Assembly: GCA_006969745.1 (NCBI GenBank)
Contig: CP030886.1
Span: 2,453,234-2,517,233 of the forward strand
Source of the DNA: Cytophagaceae bacterium
GTDB lineage: Bacteria > Bacteroidota > Bacteroidia > Cytophagales > Cyclobacteriaceae
Reading direction: 5' to 3'
Length of the DNA: 64,000 nucleotides
Below the pieces are notes generated by a model. The model made no database searches, had not been told where the DNA came from, and saw only the letters and a program-made list of their open reading frames with translations. This document shows, one piece after another, positions 49,049-55,867 of the stretch (within the stretch, counting starts at the first letter, position 1; each line of letters starts with the position of its first letter). Made by a program: the position numbers and the translations under genes.

Positions 49049-49774
49049 ATGTCTCTTAAGTGCCTGATAGTAGATGACGAACCACTGGCCATTGAGATTA
49101 TTCAATCGTATGTGGAGCGAGTAGATTCACTCGATTTGGTGGCCACTTGCAGCAATGCAGTTCAGGCATTTGATGTATTGAAAAAAGAAAAGGTGGATCT
49201 CCTTTTTTTGGATATTCAGATGCCGAAGCTGACAGGTATTGAATTTTTGAAGGCCTTGAATCCAACTCCCTCGGTCATCTTCACAACAGCATATCGAGAA
49301 TATGCAGTAGAGAGCTACGAGCTCAATGTGGTGGATTATCTGCTCAAACCTATTGCCTTTGATCGGTTTTTGATGGCGATTAATAAAGTGCTTGAAAATG
49401 GAAACACTTTGGTTCCGGATGTTGTGAGCCAATCCGTAGAATCAAGCAATGAAAGTGATCCATTTCTCTTTCTAAAGGTGGATAGAAAGATGGTAAAAGT
49501 GTACTTGAAGGATATCACCTATATAGAAAGTTTGAAGGACTATGTAAGGGTAAAAACGGAAGATGGGAAGGAGATAGTGTCGCTGCAAAAAATCAGCTAC
49601 CTGGAAAAAAAGTTGCCATCCGATTGCTTTGTGAGGACGCACAAATCTTACATTATTTCACTTAAAAAGATTTCAGCATACACAAACTCCACTATTGAGG
49701 TTGGTGGTATGGAAATACCGATAGGCAGAAGCTATAAGTCGGAGGTAATGAAAGCGCTCAACGGTCAAGTTTAA
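49049..49774 (+). CDS. LytTR-family response regulator
   Basis: This is a 241-residue regulator with an N-terminal receiver domain (LIVDDEPLAIEII, phosphoacceptor Asp in LLFLDIQMPKLTG, then TTAYREYAVESYELNVVDYL). A C-terminal LytTR DNA-binding domain spans residues about 140-238 (ITYIESLKDYVRV, FVRTHKSYIISL, IPIGRSYKSEV). It probably controls adjacent or envelope genes in response to the kinase. The 3' end overlaps the convergent chimeric TonB gene by 17 bases. Confidence 0.94.
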   Translation: MSLKCLIVDDEPLAIEIIQSYVERVDSLDLVATCSNAVQAFDVLKKEKVDLLFLDIQMPKLTGIEFLKALNPTPSVIFTTAYREYAVESYELNVVDYLLKPIAFDRFLMAINKVLENGNTLVPDVVSQSVESSNESDPFLFLKVDRKMVKVYLKDITYIESLKDYVRVKTEDGKEIVSLQKISYLEKKLPSDCFVRTHKSYIISLKKISAYTNSTIEVGGMEIPIGRSYKSEVMKALNGQV

Positions 49775-51158
49775 ATTTCACCCGAATCTTCACTTTATCC
49801 TCAACCTTGTTTCCATCCTTTTTAGCAGCACTCCAATTTGGCCCCTCGTTCGCAAGTCGAATCGCCTCCTGATCACAACCATAGCCCAGACTTTTCTCAA
49901 TTGAAATATCGGAAACCTCACCACTTGTATTAATGGTAAGTTCCAGGATTACCGTTCCCTCAATTTCATTGGTTTTTGCAGCCTCGGGATAGTTGAGGTT
50001 TTCATTCAGGTATTTTTTAAATGCCCGATTTCCTCCAATTGGTTTGGCTGGTGAATAGCTGGTTTCCTGATCCTTTTTTTCTGTACCATAACCCACCACA
50101 ACTACTTCTTGAAGTTCTGTCGCTCCACCTAGTGTGACATCAATGTAAGACCTGCTTCCTACTTCTATTTCTTGCGATTCAAAACCAATAAATGAGACAA
50201 GCAATGTTTCTGCCTTGGGTAATTCAAAAGTCCCGTCCATACCTGTAGTTACACCGGTATTAGTTCCTTTAATTACTACATTGACGCCAGGAAGGGGCTC
50301 TCCTGTATCATCGATTACAACGCCAGAAATAGTTTCATATGAAGCGGTGCTTCTCAATGTTGCAGTGGATTCAGACTTAGATCGTTTGGCAATCTTTTCT
50401 GGTTTGGTGCTGATACTGCTAGCAACGTCATGTGTCTCCACAACCAAAGGTTGGGCAGTTATTACTACTTCATTCAAATCAGCGGAATCTGCGAAAAATT
50501 TAGCTCTGGATTCATTCACTTGAACACCTGCCACTTTGCCTTGGAGTGCACTGGCCAAGTCTGCATCATCACTCGCTATCAATTCATCTGTGACCTCAGC
50601 ATCCTGAATTTCTGCTACGGTTTCAGCACTTATGCTCTCAACGATAAGCTCCTTCGTGTCTTCCTCTTCTATGGCTAGTTGGGCCACTTCCTCATCTTTG
50701 TCGACAACTTTCAGGCCGTCCTGGTTGAATGTCTTAGGTTGGGTATCTTCTTTCATCAATTCTTCAGCAACCATTTCTTTGCTTACCGGAAGCTTCACAG
50801 TATCTGGTTCTGGGCTACCTTGTAGCATTTTCTCCAATGGCTCTTCTTCCGCAGCTAGTTGCTCACCTTCAATAGTGTCTGTGAAAAAGTAGACAGTTAG
50901 AGAACCCAGGATCAACAAAGCGACAACTGCAGCTACCCTCATGAAAGGGAATTGAGTTTTTTGATTTGAAGAAATTTGATTTTTCAGTTTATCCAGATCG
51001 GCAAGTGCTTCGGTTCCATATGCTTCAAAACCTTCCAATGCTTCTTGTGCAAATGGATCATTCAGTACCTCACGCTCAAAAGTGTGCGCTTCCTCAGGAC
51101 TCATTTGTCCCTTGAGGTACCTCTCAAATTGTTCGCTATGGTTTTTATCTCCTGACAT
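49758..51158 (-). CDS. Chimeric anti-sigma-like / CarboxypepD_reg / TonB C-terminal membrane protein
   Basis: This is a 466-residue single-pass membrane protein with an unusual order of parts. Residues 1-72 are a cytoplasmic anti-sigma-like region (FERYLKGQMSPEEAHTFER), 74-92 a membrane helix, and 95-200 an acidic linker. Residues 201-214 copy a SusC plug motif (LASALQGKVAGVQV), 227-236 and 348-357 resemble TonB-box segments (ELQEVVVVGY), 277-345 form a CarboxypepD_reg-like domain and about 372-466 a TonB C-terminal domain (YPEAAKTNEIEGTVILEL). It overlaps the ECF sigma gene by 14 bases. It may link an outer-membrane state to sigma control or energise a transporter, but both are inference. 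Confidence 0.78.
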   Translation of the reverse strand: MSGDKNHSEQFERYLKGQMSPEEAHTFEREVLNDPFAQEALEGFEAYGTEALADLDKLKNQISSNQKTQFPFMRVAAVVALLILGSLTVYFFTDTIEGEQLAAEEEPLEKMLQGSPEPDTVKLPVSKEMVAEELMKEDTQPKTFNQDGLKVVDKDEEVAQLAIEEEDTKELIVESISAETVAEIQDAEVTDELIASDDADLASALQGKVAGVQVNESRAKFFADSADLNEVVITAQPLVVETHDVASSISTKPEKIAKRSKSESTATLRSTASYETISGVVIDDTGEPLPGVNVVIKGTNTGVTTGMDGTFELPKAETLLVSFIGFESQEIEVGSRSYIDVTLGGATELQEVVVVGYGTEKKDQETSYSPAKPIGGNRAFKKYLNENLNYPEAAKTNEIEGTVILELTINTSGEVSDISIEKSLGYGCDQEAIRLANEGPNWSAAKKDGNKVEDKVKIRVKFKLDR

Positions 51159-51708
51159 TCTTGCTTTCGAGGCACATTTTTAAATTTCGTTTGCCATTCT
51201 GAATATGACTCTTCACTTTCTTTAGATCTATTCCTGTTTCTTCATTTACCTGATTATAGCTTTTCTTCTCCAGAAAGAAGAGCATCACACACTTCTTTTG
51301 TTCAGCTTTCAACTCTTCTATGCAAGCCTCTAATGCTTCAAAATCTTTTTCTAATTCTACTTTCTCATTATTGAGATGCACAGCTTCTGCAGATTCCATA
51401 AAAATATCTGCATGAATTTCAGGATTACTTTTACGCAATTCCATCAGGCAATGATTTTTTGTAACCATATAAAGCCAGCTTTTGAAATGCTGTACTTCTG
51501 TGCTTAGCAGTTTGGCACTTGTATGTTCATAGATGGCCATGGCAGCATCCTGGCTATCATCTCTGTTTTTCAAATACTTTAAGCACAAGCCATATACCAG
51601 GTGCATATAGGAATTAAATAGATTTCCATAGACTTCCTGATTGCCTGTTTCCCGATAACGGGAGAGGGTTTCTTCATCTGTAGGTGATATGGATTTCGAC
51701 TTTGACAA
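51145..51708 (-). CDS. ECF RNA polymerase sigma factor
   Basis: This sigma-70 family protein has region 2 (LFNSYMHLVYGLCLKYLKN through FKSWLYMVTKNHCLMELRK) and region 4 (LEACIEELKAEQKKCVMLFF and SYNQVNEETGIDLKKVKSHI, a helix-turn-helix). The frame is open to TTG 51744, but those extra 12 codons lie in a direct repeat that flanks the neighbouring GIY-YIG gene. I therefore start at TTG 51708, giving MSKSKSISPTDEETLSRY and 187 residues. An AAGGAG sequence supplied by the repeat lies upstream. The downstream gene is its likely membrane-bound anti-sigma partner. Confidence 0.85.
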   Translation of the reverse strand: MSKSKSISPTDEETLSRYRETGNQEVYGNLFNSYMHLVYGLCLKYLKNRDDSQDAAMAIYEHTSAKLLSTEVQHFKSWLYMVTKNHCLMELRKSNPEIHADIFMESAEAVHLNNEKVELEKDFEALEACIEELKAEQKKCVMLFFLEKKSYNQVNEETGIDLKKVKSHIQNGKRNLKMCLESKNVRR

Positions 51709-51714
51709 AGAGGT

Positions 51715-51788
51715 AAATATCTCTCCTTTCAGTCGAGATGACAAGCAAATACTATCGGTCTTACTAACCCGGATAGAAATCTTTACCT
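51715..51788. repeat. Left 74-bp direct repeat flanking the GIY-YIG gene
   Basis: This copy starts with AAATATCTCTCCTTTC and ends with GAAATCTTTACCT, exactly as the copy at 52133-52205. The centre has diverged. Read on the minus strand, its end provides an AAGGAG-type ribosome-binding sequence just upstream of the sigma factor gene, and it covers the extended N-terminal codons of that gene. Confidence 0.75.
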
Positions 51789-51810
51789 TTAAATATTGAA
51801 GGCGAATATG

Positions 51811-52125
51811 TTACCTCAAGTATTCCCATGCACCAACCCGATCGTTTAAGAAATTCCAATTCGGATTAACAGATTCGATGAGCAAATTCTTCTTCTCTCT
51901 TCTCCATTTTTTTATCTCCTTTTCTCGATCTATTGCGTGACTTGCGAATTGGTGTCTCTCCCACCAAATTAGGTTGTAGCAATAGTACTTTCCAGCCCAA
52001 GTCTTAGAATTACCTCTATTTTCATAGTGCTGCCTCAATTTGATTGCCAAATCATTAGTTACACCTACATAAATGACAGATCGTCCGGGGTTTGTAGTGA
52101 TGTATACAAAATAGTTGCTGTACAT
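51811..52125 (-). CDS. GIY-YIG nuclease family protein (UPF0213-like, short)
   Basis: This is a 104-residue single GIY-YIG domain. YFVYITTNPGRSVIYVGVTN corresponds to the family's first strands (here with YIT and YVG in place of GIY and YIG), followed by LAIKLRQHYENRG with the conserved arginine/histidine region, IDREKEIKKWRREKKNLLIE with the catalytic glutamate, and NPNWNFL. Such short proteins resemble the catalytic domain of UvrC and of homing endonucleases, but their role in Bacteroidota is unclear. A repeat-derived AAGGAG lies upstream of its ATG. The gene is enclosed by direct repeats. Confidence 0.85.
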   Translation of the reverse strand: MYSNYFVYITTNPGRSVIYVGVTNDLAIKLRQHYENRGNSKTWAGKYYCYNLIWWERHQFASHAIDREKEIKKWRREKKNLLIESVNPNWNFLNDRVGAWEYLR

Positions 52126-52132
52126 ACCATTT

Positions 52133-52205
52133 AAATATCTCTCCTTTCGAGGGAGATTACAAACTGCTTTTTGGTCATTTCGAACGAAGTGAGAAATCTT
52201 TACCT
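52133..52205. repeat. Right 73-bp direct repeat flanking the GIY-YIG gene
   Basis: This has the same termini as the left copy (AAATATCTCTCCTTTC and GAAATCTTTACCT). It contains two short hairpin-prone parts, CTCTCCTTTCGAGGGAG and ATTTCGAACGAAGTGAGAAAT-like arms. It lies in the 138 bases between the GIY-YIG start and the von Willebrand A gene, and it is translated spuriously if the latter gene is started too early. Confidence 0.75.
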
Positions 52206-52263
52206 AGCCTCTATAAAAAAAATATTGATTTTTTTATGGAATCTGATTCATGCCTGCATCTCA

Positions 52264-54114
52264 ATGTCAAATCAAATGAAAAAAGAGATGAAACAGTTAA
52301 TAATTTTGCTATCCCTTTCACTGACGCTCAATGTTAGTGCCAAGTATGTAAATGGAACCGTGTATGATGATGTGGGACAAGTATTACCAGGTGTAAATGT
52401 GGTGATAAAAGGAACTACATCGGGAGTAACCACCGATATCAATGGGTTTTACTCTGTCGAGGTGCCCAATGAAAAGGCTGTCCTGGTTTTTTCTTTTATA
52501 GGGTATCAAACCCAGGAAATAGAGGTTGGAAAAAGAAAAATCATTGATGTAACACTTTCAAGCGAAATGGACGAACTTCAAGAGATAGTGGTAGTAGGCT
52601 ATCCAGCAAAAACAGAAAAACGCTCACTTAGTTATTCAGTGTCTGATCAACTTCGAGGACGAGCTGCTGGCGTAAGCATTATGCCATACGAGCAGGAGTA
52701 TCACAATACGGAAGAATACGCTACCATACATGAAAATGGTTTTAGGAAAGTACTGGATCACGCACTATCGACCTTTTCCATAGATGTAGATGCAGCATCA
52801 TACAGCAATGTGCGTAGGTTTATAAATAATGGCCAGTTGCCACAAAAAGACGCTGTGCGTATTGAAGAAATGATCAATTATTTCAACTACGAATATGCAA
52901 ATCCAACCGGAAAAGATCCCTTTTCAATAAACACCGAGGTAGCCAAAGCCCCCTGGAACGACAAGCACTTGATAGCTCATATTGGGCTTCAGGGGAAAAA
53001 GATAGAATTGGAAAATCTTCCTGCCTCGAATATTGTCTTCCTGTTAGATGTGTCTGGTTCAATGAACGCACCTAATAAGCTGCCTTTGCTTAAGTCTGCA
53101 TTCAAGCTACTGGTAAATGAGCTACGACCGCAAGACAAGGTATCGATTGTGGTGTATGCAGGAGCAGCAGGAGTAGTACTTGAGCCCACAGACGGCAATG
53201 ACAAAAAGAAAATTATGGATGCGTTGGATCAGCTTCAGGCTGGTGGATCTACTGCGGGTGGTGCCGGAATCAATCTGGCATACAAAATTGCAAAAGAGCA
53301 ATTCGTAAGAGGTGGGAATAATCGTGTGGTATTAGCGACCGATGGTGATTTCAACGTTGGGGCTTCTAGCAATGCTTCGATGGAAAGACTCATTGAAGAA
53401 AAACGAAAAGAAGGTGTGTTTTTAACTGTTCTCGGTTTTGGGATGGGCAACTATAAAGACTCCAAGATGGAAATCCTCGCTGACAAAGGAAATGGAAACT
53501 ATGCTTACATAGACAACATGAAGGAAGCAAAAAAGGTGTTAGTGAATGAATTTGGAGGCACCATGTACACCATCGCCAAGGATGTGAAAATTCAGGTAGA
53601 ATTTAATCCGGCTGTTGTTCAAGCCTATCGCTTGATTGGATATGAAAACAGAATGTTGAATGACGAAGATTTCAATGATGACAAAAAAGATGCAGGCGAG
53701 TTGGGAAGTGGACATACAGTAACTGCATTGTATGAGATCATTCCTGTAGGCGTGGAAAGCGAGTTTGTTAAGAACATTGATCCGCTTAAATATCAGTCCA
53801 ATAATTCCCAGGTGACTTCCGAAACAGATGAATTATTAACAGTGAAGTTTCGGTACAAAGAGCCAGGTGGAAACAAGAGTAAGCTGATCACTCAAGTAGT
53901 AGAAAATGAGATCGTAGATTCCAGCAATAATCTTGGGTGGTCAATGGCAGTGGCAGGTTTCGGGATGCTCTTGCGTGATTCTGAATACAAGGGAGACTTG
54001 ACATTTGCTGACGTATTAGAAATGTCAAGATCTTCGAAAGGAGCAGATGCCTTTGGTTACCGCAGTGAATTCATTGAGTTAGTGGATTTGGCACGCAGCA
54101 TGAGTCCACAATAG
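52264..54114 (+). CDS. von Willebrand factor A domain protein with CarboxypepD_reg-like domain (YfbK-like)
   Basis: This is an exported 616-residue protein with a signal peptide (MKQLIILLSLSLTLNVSA, about residues 9-26) and a CarboxypepD_reg-like domain (28-100, with LPGVNVVIKGTTSGVTTDIN). A SusC-like tail DELQEIVVVGY and RGRAAGV (103-137) follows, then a von Willebrand N-terminal segment (FSIDVDAASYSNVRRFI) and a VWA domain with the MIDAS sequence DVSGSMN (262-268). The C-terminus is a DUF3520-like segment (DLARSMSP). The open frame extends to 52171, but that part is repeat sequence, so I start at ATG 52264 (52276 and 52288 are also possible). The function is unknown, perhaps a surface or periplasmic scaffold. 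Confidence 0.86.
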   Translation: MSNQMKKEMKQLIILLSLSLTLNVSAKYVNGTVYDDVGQVLPGVNVVIKGTTSGVTTDINGFYSVEVPNEKAVLVFSFIGYQTQEIEVGKRKIIDVTLSSEMDELQEIVVVGYPAKTEKRSLSYSVSDQLRGRAAGVSIMPYEQEYHNTEEYATIHENGFRKVLDHALSTFSIDVDAASYSNVRRFINNGQLPQKDAVRIEEMINYFNYEYANPTGKDPFSINTEVAKAPWNDKHLIAHIGLQGKKIELENLPASNIVFLLDVSGSMNAPNKLPLLKSAFKLLVNELRPQDKVSIVVYAGAAGVVLEPTDGNDKKKIMDALDQLQAGGSTAGGAGINLAYKIAKEQFVRGGNNRVVLATDGDFNVGASSNASMERLIEEKRKEGVFLTVLGFGMGNYKDSKMEILADKGNGNYAYIDNMKEAKKVLVNEFGGTMYTIAKDVKIQVEFNPAVVQAYRLIGYENRMLNDEDFNDDKKDAGELGSGHTVTALYEIIPVGVESEFVKNIDPLKYQSNNSQVTSETDELLTVKFRYKEPGGNKSKLITQVVENEIVDSSNNLGWSMAVAGFGMLLRDSEYKGDLTFADVLEMSRSSKGADAFGYRSEFIELVDLARSMSPQ

Positions 54115-54135
54115 TTGATTGATTGAGTTTAGTTC

Positions 54136-54165
54136 ACGGCGATTCTATAGAGGATCGCCGTTTTT
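54136..54165 (+). terminator. Rho-independent terminator after the VWA gene
   Basis: A perfect 8-bp stem ACGGCGAT (54136-54143) pairing with ATCGCCGT (54154-54161), with a ten-base loop, is followed by TTTT. It lies 22 bases after the stop codon. Confidence 0.88.
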
Positions 54166-54186
54166 GTTATCCTTGCAAAAAAAAGT

Positions 54187-54822
54187 ATGAAAAAAACATT
54201 ACAAACACTAGTTCTAGTTGTGTTAGCTGTTTCAGCTAAGGCTCAAATTACAAACAAAGTCACATTTTTGGAAGGTAATATAAGCCACTCAGAGACTAAA
54301 TTTAAGGCATTATCACCTTCGTTTCAATCATCATCATTTATCACAGTTGCGAAAGCTACCAGCCTTAACGCCGGAATGGGTTTCACAACTTCTGAAGAGT
54401 CAGCTTTCGGTTTTTCCCTAGGAAGAATTTCAAACTCTAGTCAAGAGATTAAATTCGGTTTAACTAGAATAGGGATGTTTTATCAGAAATTTTATGAGTT
54501 ATCAGAAAAGTTCTACTTTACTCCTCGTCTTGAATTTAGTTTAGGTTTTGGAAAATCTACATTCTTCGATCCAATTGGCGGTTCAAATAACATCTCTGTT
54601 AACAATAGAGAAATGTTGATTGGTTTTATTCCAGCAATTCAATATTTCATTAATGAGAAGTGGGCAATAACTGCATTAATTGGATCTATTAGCTATGCAA
54701 GGCTCAAGGAATCTCAAAGTGATACAGATGTTGAGTTTATTACAAAGAATGTTGATGTAAACTTAAATATCAATTCATTCAGATTGGGATTTCAGTATTA
54801 TCTAATGAAAAAAAATCAATAG
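54187..54822 (+). CDS. Outer membrane beta-barrel protein (small porin-like)
   Basis: This is a 211-residue exported protein with signal peptide MKKTLQTLVLVVLAVSAKAQ. It contains alternating polar/hydrophobic strands typical of an eight-stranded barrel (SAFGFSLGRISNS, FYFTPRLEFSLGFGKS, WAITALIGSISYARLKES, INSFRLGFQYYLM). The function is unknown. It ends at the GTG start of the aldo/keto reductase (one base shared), so the two may be co-transcribed, though their roles seem unrelated. Confidence 0.75.
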   Translation: MKKTLQTLVLVVLAVSAKAQITNKVTFLEGNISHSETKFKALSPSFQSSSFITVAKATSLNAGMGFTTSEESAFGFSLGRISNSSQEIKFGLTRIGMFYQKFYELSEKFYFTPRLEFSLGFGKSTFFDPIGGSNNISVNNREMLIGFIPAIQYFINEKWAITALIGSISYARLKESQSDTDVEFITKNVDVNLNINSFRLGFQYYLMKKNQ

Positions 54823-55820
54823 TGCAAAAAGTACAACTTGGAAAGTCAGACCTAGAAATTTCACCTATCGTTTTTGGAGCGTGGGCTATTGGCGGATGGG
54901 CTTGGGGAGGCAATGACGACCAGCTAGCGTTGGCGGCGATTAAAAAAAGTTTTGACCTTGGTGTTACATCAATTGATACAGCTCCGATCTATGGATATGG
55001 CCATAGTGAGAATCTAGTCGGAAAAGCCATCAAAGAGCTAGGCAGAGAGAATGTTGAAATCCTGACCAAGTTTGGGATCAACTGGAAAACCAAAAAAGGA
55101 GAATTTTACTTCAATGCAGAAGGAAACGGGGAGTCGTACGAGGTTTACGCATATGCTGGAAGAGATGGTATCATTCAGGAGGTTGAAGACAGTTTGAAAC
55201 GATTGGGTACCGACTATATTGATCTTTATCAGATTCATCGACCGGATGCCACTACGCGAATCGAAGAAACCATGGAAGTTCTGAAGGAGCTACAGCAGCA
55301 GGGAAAAATCAGAGCAATTGGTATGTCCAATCACACAGTCAAGATGATGAAGAAAGCTGAAAAGGTCATTGATTTGGCATCAACTCAGTCGCCTTACAGC
55401 ATGGTTTATCGCAAAATTGAGAAAGATATTGTCCCCTTTTGCCAAGAGGATGGCGTTGGTATTCTGGCATACAGTCCCCTTCAAAGAGGATTGCTTACAG
55501 GTAAGATCACCTCGGATTATGAATTTAAGGGAGACGATCATCGGGCAGACAATAAGTTTTTCAAAGAACCTAATCGCTCCAGAACCAATGAGTTCCTGCA
55601 AAAAATCAAGCCAATCGCAGACGAACATGGTGTTACACTTGCTCAATTGGTAATCAACTGGACCGTCCAGCGACCGGGAATCACAGCTGCTTTAGTAGGC
55701 GCAAGAAACGCTGATCAGGCAAGTGAAAATGCAAAGAGCATGAGCTTCGAACTATCACAAGAAGAGATCGCAATTATCAATTCTGAGTTGGAAAAAGTGG
55801 TGATTGACCATAACGCATAA
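54822..55820 (+). CDS. Aldo/keto reductase
   Basis: This NADPH-dependent (beta/alpha)8 oxidoreductase of 332 residues has the catalytic Asp and Tyr in SIDTAPIYGYGHSE, the catalytic Lys in ILTKFG, the His in YIDLYQIHRPD, and a cofactor-binding end IKPIADEHGVTLAQLVINW with ALVGARNADQ. The substrate cannot be predicted. It starts at GTG 54822, overlapping the upstream stop. A strong hairpin follows, but its T-run faces the other strand. Confidence 0.92.
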   Translation: MQKVQLGKSDLEISPIVFGAWAIGGWAWGGNDDQLALAAIKKSFDLGVTSIDTAPIYGYGHSENLVGKAIKELGRENVEILTKFGINWKTKKGEFYFNAEGNGESYEVYAYAGRDGIIQEVEDSLKRLGTDYIDLYQIHRPDATTRIEETMEVLKELQQQGKIRAIGMSNHTVKMMKKAEKVIDLASTQSPYSMVYRKIEKDIVPFCQEDGVGILAYSPLQRGLLTGKITSDYEFKGDDHRADNKFFKEPNRSRTNEFLQKIKPIADEHGVTLAQLVINWTVQRPGITAALVGARNADQASENAKSMSFELSQEEIAIINSELEKVVIDHNA

Positions 55821-55846
55821 AAAAACCACCTCAAGTTTGAGGTGGT
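55818..55846 (-). terminator. Terminator for the riboswitch-controlled TonB receptor gene
   Basis: A perfect 10-bp stem (ACCACCTCAA pairing with TTGAGGTGGT, 55825-55846, two-base loop) is followed on the minus strand by TTTTTT. It directly ends the receptor gene. Seen from the plus strand it lacks a downstream T-run but may still act weakly for the aldo/keto reductase gene. Confidence 0.9.
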
Positions 55847-55867
55847 CTAATGATCAGACGAAATGAA

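Larger units (their letters stand above)
51715..52205 (-). mobile_element. Possible repeat-framed GIY-YIG element
   Basis: A unit of about 490 bp comprises one 104-residue GIY-YIG nuclease gene between two homologous direct repeats of 73-74 bp. The right copy contains TCATTTCGAACGAAGTGAG, whose translation VISNEVRNLYL I recall as a recurrent intergenic peptide in Bacteroidota genomes. This suggests a dispersed repeat family. Mobility is inferred from the architecture only, and no transposase is present. Confidence 0.5.
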
